This document shows positions 41,101 through 52,807 of a stretch of DNA of 64,000 nt, piece by piece; position 1 is the stretch's first letter, and every line of letters starts with the position of its first letter. The translations under genes were made by a program, and so were the position numbers. Below the pieces are notes generated by a model. That model was not told the DNA's origin and did not search any database. It was given only the letters and a program-made list of their open reading frames with translations. The DNA is from Hemileia vastatrix (lineage: Eukaryota; Basidiomycota; Pucciniomycetes; Pucciniales; Zaghouaniaceae). The stretch spans positions 9,085,001 to 9,149,000 of the forward strand of contig JASXTE010000001.1 in assembly GCA_030280995.1 (NCBI GenBank), written 5' to 3'.

Positions 41101-43947
41101 GTACTTGAAAATTTTATAAACATTAAATTTAAGGTGCTAAAGACTTGGTAAAAATTGTTCTTCTAAAGGACAGTACAACACTCAGAAGGACACATTTATA
41201 GTGCATAAAAGATAGATATGTATACATATAATAGGGGGTATCAAGTTAGAAATTTTCTATTTCAAAATACCTCTTTTTTCCACCAAATAAACCATGATTA
41301 TTTTTTAAAATATGCCATATTGTGCCCCCAAAACATCTTTCTATGGAGAATTAATGTCAATTTTGTGGCTTTATTTTTGCGTTGTGAAATGCCTTTTAAA
41401 TAATTTCAAATTTCCTACTTTAATACCCCCTAATACCTAGATGATATGCATTTTTAAAGTGTCCTTCTGAGTGTTGGACTGTCCTTCAGAAGAACACTTT
41501 TGACTAATTCTGTAACAACTTAACTTTTATGGTTAGCCAAAAATAAAATAACAAGGACATTGGTAAGACCCTTGCCATCCTATTGCGCAGAATGTAAAGT
41601 GTCCACCTGAGTAATGGTCCATTTCTGAAAAAGATATTTTAATAATTAAAACTACCAAACTTTCACAGACTTATACTTTTACTGATATGCTTTATATAAA
41701 TATCTTTCTTAGCATCAGTTAATACTCAAAACAACACTTGGTGCCATGTAAAGCCAGATACCACTTTTTAAAAAAATTTTATTTAAAATATTAATCCCAT
41801 ATTGGAAAAATTCATTTTATTATATTATAATTATTCAAGGTAAAACATTCTGGCCAATGCCTTTAGAAGTATAAAGAATACTACCTCAAAAACTTATAAA
41901 ATAATTGAAAGAATATTTAAACACACAATTATTGTTAAAACCAAAGAGTTAAGCCATGGGAATAAATAAAAAACAAGAAAGATATTTTATTAATATATAA
42001 TAGATATATTGAACTTCCAAATATCCTTTTTTTATTATGATCAAAGTATACCATTCTGCCAGATGCATTTGGCACATAAGATTCAACAATGCCCCAATCA
42101 TAGATAATAAACTGGTAAGGACAAGTCCATTATATTATTATTAAAAAAGGATAAAAATTATCCCATACATATGTGGAAAGTGTGATATCTGAATTTTCTT
42201 CACTGAGGCCATTAAAATAAATATGATTTAGGAAAACATAATAAGTTGTAAAATAATAATGCTCCAAATTTCTTCACATTTTTATTTTAAATAATTTTTC
42301 CAAAGTAACAGATTAATTGATTAATCAATACATACTCAAGCACAAATATAGATAGGAAAAATATTTTTGCCCTTGCTTTTCAAAGGTTCAAAAACCTATT
42401 AATGTACAAATTGAACCTGTTATAGCCTTGTTGATGCTTTATGTCACCCAGTGGCACACACATGTTTCTGACCATCAGTCAAGTACTTTCTGGAAACCAA
42501 AAATCTAGAATTTAAGGGTTAAACAAGTATCTTGTTAGCCACCTCACACAATATTTGATGTGGTGCACAATGATTTTTTATAATGCATAAAAGATACACA
42601 GTTATATATAAAATACCTAGATGATATGCAATAAAAAAGTGTCCTTCTCAGCAACAGACTGTTGTTCATGAGGAAACTTTAAGCAATGTGTAAGTAGATG
42701 GAAAAGTTTTTGATTGTTGGCTAACCATTAAAGTGAAGGTGTCACAGACTTGGTAAAAAGTGTCTTCTGAAGGATGGTCCGATTCTCAGAAGGACACTTT
42801 TATAATGCATATCATATAGGTATTATATATAACCATTTTATCCTAAAATTCAATAAAAGTTTCTTTCTCAGTGATGAACCATTGTTCAGGTGAACACTTT
42901 AAGTACTGTACATGACATGAGCTCTTTTAATAGCCTTGGTACTGGGACATTGGTTAAACATTAAATTGAAGGGGTTCCAGCTCTGAAGGACACTTTTATA
43001 ATGCATAAAATATAGATATGTATACATATAATACCTAGATGATATGCATTATAAAAGTGTCCTTCTGAGTATTGGACTGTCCTTCAGAAGGACCCTCTTG
43101 ACCAAGTCTGTAACACCTTCACTTTTATGGTTAGCCAACAAGCAAATACCATGGACATTAGCAAACACCTTGCCATCCTATTGCACAGAGCCTAAAGTGT
43201 CCACCTGAGCAATAGTCCATTTCTGAGAAGGAAACTTTGATAATTTGAGCTGCCCATGTTTTAAAGACTTATACACTTACTGATATGCTTTATTAAAGCG
43301 TCTTCCTCAGCATCAGACAATGCTCAGAAGGACACTTGGTTCCATGTAAATCCAGATACCACTGTTTTATTAATTGTATTTTAAAAATTTATCTCTTTTT
43401 TGAAAAATTCATTTTATTGAATTATAATTATTTATGGTAAAAAAATCTGTCTGATACCTTTGGAACACAAAATAATAATAACTCAAAATTCATAATACAT
43501 TGGAAAATATATTGCAACACACAATTATTATTAAAGGAATAGCATCAACCATAGGAATATATCAAAATCAAGAATAATGCTTTCTCAACATATAATGAAT
43601 ATATTGAGCTGCCAAATGTCCTTTTATTATTATGATTAAAGTATAGCATTCTTCCAGATGCATTTGGCACCAGAGATTCAACAATACCTTATTCATAGAT
43701 AAAAAAGTGGCAAGGAAAAGTTCATTATATTAATATGATTAAAAGAATCATATTATCCCATACATATGTGGAAAGTGTGGTATCTTAATTTTCATAACTT
43801 AGGCCATTAACATGAATATGATATAAGGAAATCTAACAAGTTTAAAAAAAATAATGCACATTTTTATTTTAAATAATTTTTCCTAAGCAGCAGATTGATT
43901 TAATAATCAATGCATACTCTAGAATTAATATAGGTGGTATAAATATT
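38160..43947. repeat. Macrosatellite array, left part (~1.6-kb unit with hairpin modules)
   Basis: The landmarks ggtgccat...agataccac (39890, 41746, 43340, 63448) and ggtaaggacaag...catatgtgg (40270, 42115, 43705, 63820) repeat about every 1590-1655 bp once nested MITE M5 and element B are subtracted. Within each unit the motif AAGTGTCCTTCTGA and its complement recur many times, making imperfect ~45-bp hairpins. No open gene. The array continues after element B at 62427. Confidence 0.85.
41233..41431. mobile_element. MITE M5 inside the satellite
   Basis: 199 bp, ends AGGGGGTATCAAGTTAGAAA and the complement of AGGGGGTATTAAAGTAGGAA, flanked by AAT (41230-41232, 41432-41434). Other satellite units show the empty site acatataatacctag. 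Confidence 0.9.
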
Positions 43948-43952
43948 AATAC

Positions 43953-44678
43953 TGTCAGTATAGTCTAGTATATAAGTATGATATAACAGTGTTTATTTAT
44001 GGTCCTACTACTTATTTATAAATGATTTAGTGATTAAACCTCAGGGGAAGACTAATAAAATAGTTATACTCAAATAAAACTCACAATACTTGGATTTAAA
44101 TGCGTGCTAGTGGTGGAAAATAGATGAATAAAATATAGTTATAGCTTATATAAAGATAAAATCAATTTATAGTGGCTTTATAATATATTTCTAAAGGTTA
44201 ATAATTGTATATTAGTGTTTGTTGGAGTTGTAGTAATTGAATGATGATAAATAACCATCAAAATCCCTTCTTACTTATACCCAAATCCACTGGAGTGCAC
44301 AGACCTTCAATCCAGATGATGTCACTGCTATCCCCGGCAATTACAGCACTGTGAGGGCCCATCACCTCCCCATGGCGTCCACTTCAAGCAGTTTCAACAC
44401 CCAGACCTCCAGTAAGGACCCTCCATCACTATTAATAATAACACTAATCCATACCATAAATAGAAAACCCAGATAAAAGCGGATACCATAAAGAAACAGG
44501 TAAAATAAACAATCAAAAAGAGATTTAATGAAAATAACAGGATATAAAGGAAATAATTAAAATTTCCAAGCCCCCAATAACATCCCCAAGCATCCATATT
44601 AACCCAGAAACATCCTTCCAACCCATAAATCCGTGAATAACCATCCAAGGAAGTAATTTTAGTTGTCCAAACTGGGTG
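43953..44678 (-). repeat. 3' LTR of element B, distal part
   Basis: Starts at TGTCAGTATAG and stops at the insertion of element A. It joins 54304-54754 to make a ~1177-bp LTR matching 61247-62421 at ~99% by eye. A minus-strand frame (44394-44648) is repeated as 61687-61941 in the other LTR and is not a gene. Confidence 0.92.
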
Positions 44679-46169
44679 TGTCAGGCTAAGGTCAAGTACA
44701 AGGACGTGAACTAGCTTGAATATTCAGTTGTCTAGAAGATTTGAATGGTCCTATATGAATACTGTAGTTTTAATCCACTAAGTTGTAAAATATAATCAAA
44801 TATAAAGGTCTCAGTAATATAATTCTCACTATTCTTATATATGGCTTACAATCTTTGTAGTTGGTAGAAAAATAGATTATTTAATTCAGATACTATTCAA
44901 AAGTCTTATAAAAGTACTAATTGATATGTATTGTAATTTATTTGGTTATATTGGTTGAATTGTAATGATAAAGAATGAAGAAATACAACCCAAAAAACCT
45001 CCTCCTTTTATACACACTGAGTTCCTCAATGATTCCCTTGATGTACCACCCAATACACAGTTAATGACGCCTCTAAACAACTAATAGACATGCCCATCAA
45101 CATTCCCAGTAACCCATGACATAATTAGAAGAATAACAACCGCCAAAATCCTGTAATAATAAGGGAAATCCATCAAAATTAAAGAAAAAGACAAAAAGAG
45201 AGTATATGCCTATAAAACAATAATATTAAAGACTAAAGGAGACTTTTTAAGGTTAATAATAGCTTAATAATAAGGGGGATTGACTGTAGAAATAATGGGG
45301 CTAATCCTGACATTATACTACGTGAAATTCCCATTCAAAAATAACCAAAATTGACTGAGAAACCACCCAAAAACTTAAAAAAGAGCGTGAGATGTGGGGT
45401 AACTATATGCAGTTCTTGGTAGGCGCTTGCACGGGTAAATCATTGACTAAAATTAGGCGAATTTAAGCGTGGTGATGAAATAAAGTGCCAAGAGTGAGGT
45501 TATTAATGAAATTAGTGCATATAAACAAGGTCAATGCATTATTAATTAAGCTAGGACACTAAATAAGCGCCTGTCGCCTATTTTAGTGTGTTTCCCCACA
45601 GTGGGAGTAGAATGTGGGGTAATTATAGTGTGAAAAAGCTAACTTTGCTAAAAATGAAGCTATTCACACGGGAAAAAAGCAGGCAGTATGTGGCCAGTAC
45701 ACAGAAGCCATTTCTGGCATAAAAAACACCAAATTTGAAAAGTGTTATTTTTATGCATTTAAATAGCCAAATCAATAGTTCTAAATGAGCCCAATTGATC
45801 TGTCAAAGCGCAATTTTGATATTCTCAATTTTATAGCGCATATAGCCAACTTTTAAGTGAAATAAAGCGCATTTCTTGTTTTTTGCATAAAACAATGAAT
45901 ATAACAGCTTTAAGTGTACTTAAAAATTATGTAGCCTTATACTTAAGGTTCTTAAGATTACCCTAACATATTCCAACCTAATATTAAGTACATAAGACCT
46001 ATAAAAGGTGGATATATGCGTGTATATAAGGTGTTATAATGGCATTTTTTGTGTATTATCATAATTTTACTTATGTATACTATTTGTGTACTCTTATTTA
46101 TTATTCCCATGTATAGTTCATGTGTTTAACATTACTTTTTACTTAGTCCTGGAGATATACAGGCTGACA
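44679..46169 (-). repeat. 3' LTR of element A (1491 bp)
   Basis: TGTCAGGC...GGCTGACA on the plus strand. Preceded on the coding strand by the polypurine tract gggtgggcgag (46170-46180). Confidence 0.95.
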
Positions 46170-46349
46170 CTCGCCCACCCAAAAAAACAATAAAAAAAAT
46201 GATAAGTTATACATTTTATTTTATTAATTTGTAATTTTCAGGTATTCAGAATAAATCTGTAGCATTAAAGTTTCAGCTTTAAAGAAATAAAACATAATAA
46301 AATATTATGAGTACTGGTTTTTTAACCCCTCAGCTGGTTGAACAGAAAT

Positions 46350-49300
46350 TTATTTCTGTTTAAATTTTTTAAGAAGGGTGGATAAATTAGAAATTTCTTT
46401 TTCAGGTATCCATTTATCAAATTCATTTAATTTCCCTTTAAATCTTAGTAAATACTCAGTTCCTTTTTCTTTAGTAAGGATTCTTTTCTTGAGTATTTTT
46501 TCAATCTCTGCTTTTTCCACAATTTCTTCAGGTTGCTTTTTAGGCCTTCCCCTTCTTTTAGGAAATAAGTCAGGATCATTTGCATGGTAAGGTTTCAATA
46601 ATGAGATAGGGAAAACTGGATGTTTCCTGTCATATGGAGCATATAATATGACTTCCACTGCATTATTCCCAACCATTTTATTTACTACAAAAGGTCCTAC
46701 AAAGGGATCCTTTAATTTAACATTACCTTGTAAGTTAAAATGTAGTGTTGATATGAGGACTTCATCTCCCTTTTTAAATTCAAATTCTTTATGAGATTTG
46801 TCCCACCTTTTCTTTTCATATTCAAATGCTTTTTGGATGCATTCTTCTGCATGCTTTCTACACATTTGTTGCATATGAATAAAGGATTTAGTGCCAGGGT
46901 GTATATCCAACCTTGGTAGTTTATTTAAATGATTTACTGGGGTATTTGGTACATATCCCAGCCAGAGTTCAAATGGTTTCTTCTCTGTTACAGAATGAGT
47001 TGTGCTGTTATAAGCAAATTCAAGGCCAGGAATTAATGTTACCCAGTCATGTGTGAATTTCTCATTGTCTTTGTATTCTAATCCAAAGGCACAATATCTT
47101 CTGATCATGTCTTCTAGAGTTTGTATCATCCTCTCAGCCAGCCCATCAGTTTGTGGATGGTGTGCTGTAGACAATTTTAATTGACAACCTGATACTTCCA
47201 TCAAAGATGTCCAGAACTCTGAAGTAAATTTAGGGTCTCTGTCAGAGATTATGGCTTTGGGGAACCCAGCAGTATTCATCATCTGAGTCCACCATAGTAA
47301 TGCCAAGTCTTTTGCAGATACCTCTTTATGGGTAGGGATAAACTTACACATTTTTGTTAATCTATCCACTATTACCCAGCAAGAATTGAAACTTTCTTTT
47401 CCTGCTAATGGCAAGCCAGTTACAAAATCCATGTTTATAATTTCCCATGGAGCTTTTGGCTGCTCTATTTGTTGTAACAACCCAGCTCTCTTCCCAGTTA
47501 ATCTTTTAGATTTCTGACAAGAGTCACATGTTTCAATGTATTTTTGTACATCCTCTTTCATGTTTATCCACCAGGCTGTATTTTTAACTCTGGTTAATGT
47601 TTTGTTAAAGTCAAAATGACCAGCTAAGATGTCATCATGACAAGTACTCAACATTAACTCTTTCATAGAAGGTGGTATTACTATTACATTGCTTAACTTT
47701 TTCCTGTAATATATATATCCATCTTCAATTGATAGTTTACCTTTTTCCAACGCATTTTTATACTTTGGAGGCAAGGTTTTAATTAATGCACTCATGGAGG
47801 CATTTGTTGGATCATTAAGAATGGTAGATAGTTTAGACAAATCTTTATCAGATGAATAATTTTCCAATATAGTTTGCATAAACTCTTCTTCTAAATCCAC
47901 TATATAAATCCCAAATATATGTATAACCTCATTTTCAGGCACATAAGCTGGGTTGTCAGCATCATTAGGCAAAGGACTTCTGGATAATAAATCCACATTT
48001 GAATGCAATGTTCCTGCTCTGTGAGTGATTGTCATTCTTCCTCTGTACTCTTGTACAGCTAGTTGCCATCTAAACATGTGCCTATTAGGTGTTTTCATGT
48101 TTAGTAATGATTTTACTGCACTGCAATCTGTTATAAGTTCAAACTTCTGGTCTTCCAGATAGTAATGAAGTTTCTCCAAAGCCCACACCACGGCTAAACA
48201 TTCTAGCTGTGTGGCACCATACCTTAATTCTGTTTTTCTTAAGGTTCTGGATATATAACAGATAACTACTTCAGATAATTTTCCATTTATTATCTGTTTT
48301 TGCTGTAAAGCAGCACCCAAACCTATGAAACTTGCATCAGTGTACAAGATAAAAGGTAGGGTGAAATCTGGCAGTCCCAATATTGGAGCTGACATTAAAA
48401 ATTCCTTTAATTTATTAAAGGCATGTTGTCTTTCATTATTCCAAATGAAATCTTCATTCTTCCTGATTAATGTTGTTAAAGGGGCTGCAATGGATTGGTA
48501 ATTTTTAATATATTGTCTATAATATCCACACATACCCAAAAAACTTTGAACCTCTTTTACATTTTTAGGTATCCCAATTTTTTTAATTGCTGCCACTTTA
48601 TTCTGGTCAACACAAATTTGTAATCCAGATACAACATGTCCAAGTACTTTCAAGGATTGAAATCCAAACTTACATTTCTTTAATGCAATAGTCATATTAA
48701 TTTCATCCATTTTTTGAAAGACTCTTTTCAGGTGATTTAAATGTTCATCATATGTTTTTGAAAACACTATGATGTCATCAATATAGACCAATAGCCATCC
48801 TTCAACCATTTCCTGATGAAAAACACTATCCATCAATTTTTGGAAGACTGAAGGGGCATTCTTTGGGCCAAATGGCATTCTCACATACTTATATATACCC
48901 ATATGTGTGGTTATTAATGAGTAATTTTGAGAATTTCTTTCCACAGGAATCTGGTGGTAACCCTTGTTCCCATCCAGACAGGAAATATATTTTGCTCCTT
49001 GTAAGGTAGCATGGATAGAAGCTATCCTTGGTAGAGGGTAAATATCATCTACTGTATATGTATTCAGAGCTCTATAATCACCGCATAATCTTGCCTTATC
49101 TTTTTCATAAGAGATTAATACTGGTGAAATGACACAATACTTAGGTGTTGTGTCCACTTTTTCAACAATACCCATTTCCAACAACAATTTTATATTGTCT
49201 TCAATATCTTTCCTTTTTTCAGGAGATGCTGGGTAAGGTTTCTTTTTTAAGCTGCCAGGAATATTATCCAGATCACAGCTTAGAGAGATTTTCATCTCAT

Positions 49301-52223
49301 GGTCATTGACCAATCCTAGTTCATTTGATCCATGAGCAAATGCCATAGGATATGATTTAATCAATCTCAAAATGTCTTCTTGTTCAATTTTTGAGAGTTG
49401 AGGACTGAAAGAGGCCTTTTGGATTTCATTTTCCAATTCACCCACTTCATTGGTGGTTCTTCCACCTTGCAGTTGTTCTTCTTTAGGAGAAATGGCATAT
49501 ACTGAATTTTCAGAACATATTTTGAATTTTCTTTTACCATTCACCCCTATGGTGAAACAACTGTTTGCAGGATCTAGTTTAATGCCAAATTTTGTCAATA
49601 AATCATTGCCAATAATAAACCAATCACTACAATTATTATTATCCATTACTACAAATTCACAAGCTGCTCTAACATATCCATTATTATATTTAAAGAATAC
49701 AGCAGTTTTGTATTTGCCAATTGGATTTAATACTGAACCAAAACCCCTCCAGTTCTTTGTCTGAACAGGTTCTAGTTTTTCCTGGTACTTACTATCAAGT
49801 TTCATTAATGCATTAAGTGAAACTACACTACCTGCAGCCCCAGTGTCAAGAATGGCATTCATTTCTTTTCCACATATGATAATAGGTGCTCTGATAGGTG
49901 TTATTTTGTAAGTGTCATGAGATACATCTTTAATTATTTCAGCTTCCTCTATGGAAGTTAAAGATGTGTCTGTATGAGGTATAGCATCATTCAGGAACAT
50001 TATATCCTGTTCTAATACAAATATCTCATTTTCATCATCACTGTAAGATATGTTACTTTTGCAATCCTCACTGGATTCCACATTCTCATCTTCATGATTA
50101 CTAGGTTCAGAATTCTGTGAGGTTTCAATAACATTTATTCTTTTCTTACACGTGTGACCTTTAACCCAAGGTTCATTACATTTGTAACAAGTGTTATTTT
50201 CTTGTCTCTTAGGGACAAGGGGAGCTGAAGGTTTTTTCTTTTCCACTGGTAACTTACTTGTAGTAGGTTTTACCACGTCAACACTTTGTCTGTAATTACT
50301 ATACTTGGTTTCATACTTGTGGTTTAATAATATCTCATTGCATACATTAATGAATCCAGAGGTGTCTCTGACAGTTTCAGTTCTAGCTACAATAATGTCT
50401 CTAACTGATATAGGCAATTTGTATATTATTTTTTCTTTCCACTCTTCATAATCCATTTTTGGATCCATAGCTTTCATGATTTTTATTAAATTCATTAAGA
50501 AGACCATGGGTTTATCTCCAGCATTTGGATTATATCTGGCCCTTTCATACAGTCTTTGTTGAGTGATTCTAAATTTTGGGCCACCAAATTGCCTTTCAAT
50601 TAGTGCCTTCCATTCATTCCAGGAGTAATTAATTCTCTCACTCAATACAGATTCAAACCATAATAAGGCCACATCTGTAAATAAAGATATTAACTTTGAA
50701 GTGATTTCTTCATCAGGTAATTTATATGAAAATTTTAAGTTATCAATTCTTTGTATGAATTGTTGCCAATCAGATTTTGAATCCCCATCAAAAGAAGGGT
50801 ACTGATCTAACTTAGGCCAGTTCTTTTGGCTAGTTTTAGCTTCCCTAACCTGAGGAATATTGAGTAATTCACTCACTTTAGAAAGATGATCATTAATTTC
50901 ATCTTTTACTGATTTTATATTCTCAGAGCCCATGACACTATGTTCATGTTCCATCATTGGTTTATCATCAGAGTGTTTCATAAAAACTGGTACTCTTTCT
51001 ACATATAAGGTATTATCCTTTATTGTTTCAGTATTTTTCAAAATGTTAGCTACTTCAATTTCTACTCTTTGTAACCTATCTTTTATTACAGGTACATGAG
51101 TTAAAGTATCATTTACATTTGAAAAAGACAATTTTACACGTCCCTCTATGGTGGCCATAATATTTTGAGAATGTTCTAATTTAATTTCTAAATTTTTAAT
51201 CTCAGAATTTAATCTTTTGTTTTCATTGATTAATTCATTATTTGAATTCTCAATAACTTTTAACTTATTGGCTGTTGTACTCAATGATTGTGTGATGTTT
51301 AATAATACACTTTCTGTATTATTGTTGGACTCTCTAGAGAATTCTTCCAATTTTTCAATTCTTAATAATAATTTACTAATTATTTTTGATTCCATTGGAT
51401 TTTCTTTCAGAAAATATTCAATTTTGTCTGTTTCCAATTCAGAAGATTCATCATCAGGGTCAATTTTTAATTCATTTGATTCCATTTTTATATTAATAGT
51501 ATTTTCCTGGTGATCAATAAAACTATGTACATTGTCCTCATGTAATGACAAGTCTAACATGTTATTTTCAAATGAATAATTTTTTAAATCCTTATCAATT
51601 ATATCCAATAACTCTCTATCAATTTCATTACCTATAAGTAATTCATTGTTAGGATTATATAATTGATCTTGAGAAGATGGATGACTTACCACGGTCTTAT
51701 TCCATTTCCCCTGCCTCTCCTTGGCTTTCCCCTGTAAGGGTGACTGCTGGATCCCTGTTGAGGAGGACTGTTGTAGTTTTGGGCATACCAATCCCACTTC
51801 CATTTGCTTACAGTTATCTTTTGGTCCTCTTCTGGGACTGGAGGTGTTGCTGTGGTATTTGGTGCCACTGGTTGTTGATGAGACCTTATATCCACTAGAG
51901 CCTGGTTGACTTCTATAAAGCCCTGTGCCGCCCTTTTCTCCAGATTGTTGATCTGGTCTAACATATTGTTTACTCTTATTGTTAGTGTATTCAGTAGGGT
52001 TGAGAGGGAGTGAATTTGCTCTTGTAAGGTGTTTTTGGACTTCTTTATTGACATTTGTTTTAAGAGCTTTTCCTTTTCCTCCATGGACATTGGTGGGGTG
52101 TTGTTTATTGTTACTGGTGATTCTTGACCCTCCATTTGGATGTCCTGCAACAGGTCTATCAGCTCTAGTTCTTAAGTTATAAGGTTTTGCCTTATTACTT
52201 ACAATGTCATTGTTGTCACACAT
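46350..52223 (-). CDS. Ty3/gypsy gag-pol polyprotein of element A (1957 codons open without splicing)
   Basis: Domains (residues of the unspliced frame): gag coiled coil and capsid-like part (~200-640), zinc knuckle CYKCNEPWVKGHTC (~677), protease LDTGAAGSVV (~793), RT with YIDD (~1147), RNase H YTDASFIGLG (~1293), integrase zinc region H..H...CDSCQ (~1530-1565), catalytic D of NMDFVTG (~1598), SDRDPKF (~1660) and E of DGLAERM (~1698), and a C-terminal chromodomain (~1902-1957) that would steer integration to marked chromatin. Two probable introns lie at 52202-52145 and 51689-51632. Splicing the first switches to a conserved second frame; splicing the second does not restore the pol frame in this copy (off by one base). 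All catalytic residues are present. Confidence 0.93.
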   Translation of the reverse strand: MCDNNDIVSNKAKPYNLRTRADRPVAGHPNGGSRITSNNKQHPTNVHGGKGKALKTNVNKEVQKHLTRANSLPLNPTEYTNNKSKQYVRPDQQSGEKGGTGLYRSQPGSSGYKVSSTTSGTKYHSNTSSPRRGPKDNCKQMEVGLVCPKLQQSSSTGIQQSPLQGKAKERQGKWNKTVVSHPSSQDQLYNPNNELLIGNEIDRELLDIIDKDLKNYSFENNMLDLSLHEDNVHSFIDHQENTINIKMESNELKIDPDDESSELETDKIEYFLKENPMESKIISKLLLRIEKLEEFSRESNNNTESVLLNITQSLSTTANKLKVIENSNNELINENKRLNSEIKNLEIKLEHSQNIMATIEGRVKLSFSNVNDTLTHVPVIKDRLQRVEIEVANILKNTETIKDNTLYVERVPVFMKHSDDKPMMEHEHSVMGSENIKSVKDEINDHLSKVSELLNIPQVREAKTSQKNWPKLDQYPSFDGDSKSDWQQFIQRIDNLKFSYKLPDEEITSKLISLFTDVALLWFESVLSERINYSWNEWKALIERQFGGPKFRITQQRLYERARYNPNAGDKPMVFLMNLIKIMKAMDPKMDYEEWKEKIIYKLPISVRDIIVARTETVRDTSGFINVCNEILLNHKYETKYSNYRQSVDVVKPTTSKLPVEKKKPSAPLVPKRQENNTCYKCNEPWVKGHTCKKRINVIETSQNSEPSNHEDENVESSEDCKSNISYSDDENEIFVLEQDIMFLNDAIPHTDTSLTSIEEAEIIKDVSHDTYKITPIRAPIIICGKEMNAILDTGAAGSVVSLNALMKLDSKYQEKLEPVQTKNWRGFGSVLNPIGKYKTAVFFKYNNGYVRAACEFVVMDNNNCSDWFIIGNDLLTKFGIKLDPANSCFTIGVNGKRKFKICSENSVYAISPKEEQLQGGRTTNEVGELENEIQKASFSPQLSKIEQEDILRLIKSYPMAFAHGSNELGLVNDHEMKISLSCDLDNIPGSLKKKPYPASPEKRKDIEDNIKLLLEMGIVEKVDTTPKYCVISPVLISYEKDKARLCGDYRALNTYTVDDIYPLPRIASIHATLQGAKYISCLDGNKGYHQIPVERNSQNYSLITTHMGIYKYVRMPFGPKNAPSVFQKLMDSVFHQEMVEGWLLVYIDDIIVFSKTYDEHLNHLKRVFQKMDEINMTIALKKCKFGFQSLKVLGHVVSGLQICVDQNKVAAIKKIGIPKNVKEVQSFLGMCGYYRQYIKNYQSIAAPLTTLIRKNEDFIWNNERQHAFNKLKEFLMSAPILGLPDFTLPFILYTDASFIGLGAALQQKQIINGKLSEVVICYISRTLRKTELRYGATQLECLAVVWALEKLHYYLEDQKFELITDCSAVKSLLNMKTPNRHMFRWQLAVQEYRGRMTITHRAGTLHSNVDLLSRSPLPNDADNPAYVPENEVIHIFGIYIVDLEEEFMQTILENYSSDKDLSKLSTILNDPTNASMSALIKTLPPKYKNALEKGKLSIEDGYIYYRKKLSNVIVIPPSMKELMLSTCHDDILAGHFDFNKTLTRVKNTAWWINMKEDVQKYIETCDSCQKSKRLTGKRAGLLQQIEQPKAPWEIINMDFVTGLPLAGKESFNSCWVIVDRLTKMCKFIPTHKEVSAKDLALLWWTQMMNTAGFPKAIISDRDPKFTSEFWTSLMEVSGCQLKLSTAHHPQTDGLAERMIQTLEDMIRRYCAFGLEYKDNEKFTHDWVTLIPGLEFAYNSTTHSVTEKKPFELWLGYVPNTPVNHLNKLPRLDIHPGTKSFIHMQQMCRKHAEECIQKAFEYEKKRWDKSHKEFEFKKGDEVLISTLHFNLQGNVKLKDPFVGPFVVNKMVGNNAVEVILYAPYDRKHPVFPISLLKPYHANDPDLFPKRRGRPKKQPEEIVEKAEIEKILKKRILTKEKGTEYLLRFKGKLNEFDKWIPEKEISNLSTLLKKFKQK
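51690..52144 (-). CDS. Gag N-terminal exon 2 of element A (second frame, used when intron 1 is spliced)
   Basis: After removal of 52145-52202 (58 nt, gtaagt...ttgcag) the seven codons MCDNNDI join DIQMEGQ. The frame then runs 151 codons to the next donor. It is conserved with B: MEGQ, MSMEEKEKLLKQ, LQEQ, GFIEVNQAL, KWKWDW and SSSHPY. It predicts a coiled coil and looks more like selected protein than the overlapping frame. It ends in phase 2 at donor gtaagt (51689), whereas exon 3 needs phase 1, so this copy carries an apparent 1-nt shift between HPY and the donor. Confidence 0.7.
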
Positions 52224-52807
52224 TTTTTGTGGAATTTTAGAGAATTGAAAGTTTAGATTTGAAAAACTTCAAAAAGGAGTTTAATCAGTATTTATTAGTA
52301 CCACTGAAGACAATTTTATTGCTTACTTATTGGTATTAAGTGAATTTTTAAGTGCCAAAAGTCAAATATGCTTTTATGTGGTCACTTGATTTAACTGGTC
52401 TACAATATGTAGCCGTGTATTTATATGTAAAAAAGAAAATTTGTTAGTAAGATTCTTTCTAAATATTAAATGAATTTTACAAACCAATAAAAAGGGATTA
52501 AGAGTCCTGTAAAAAGAAAACAATTAATCAGTTTAATTGGTTATTATCTGCAAAGATCACAAATTTAATTGGTCTATTGACAGACTCCCACTAAGAACAA
52601 TTATATGTTAAATTGGTGGTAAAATTGATGATTCAATATCACAATTTTATTATATAACAGGGCTTCTTTTTCTGAAATCACTATATAAGTGACCCCAACC
52701 TGTTGTAATTATCCAAATATTTCTATAGGGATATTATTTACGTGCACCTTCTTTTGAAAATTTCACTTACAGGATTATAACAGAATTCTTGAGGAAAGGT
52801 CCCCAAT
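52224..52807 (-). promoter_or_regulatory. 5' leader and primer-site region of element A
   Basis: 584 nt of noncoding leader. The first bases after the 5' LTR on the coding strand are attggggacctttcc; TGG occurs at the third base, so a tRNA 3'-end primer is possible but I cannot name it. Confidence 0.5.

Noticed and set aside
38160..43947. CRISPR-like array from regularly spaced short repeats
   Set aside because: The repeats are imperfect inverted modules inside ~1.6-kb units in a eukaryotic setting; there are no uniform spacers and no cas genes.
44394..44648. Aromatic-rich 84-codon frame, repeated at 61687-61941
   Set aside because: It is part of the B LTR, and its presence twice reflects LTR identity, not a gene family.
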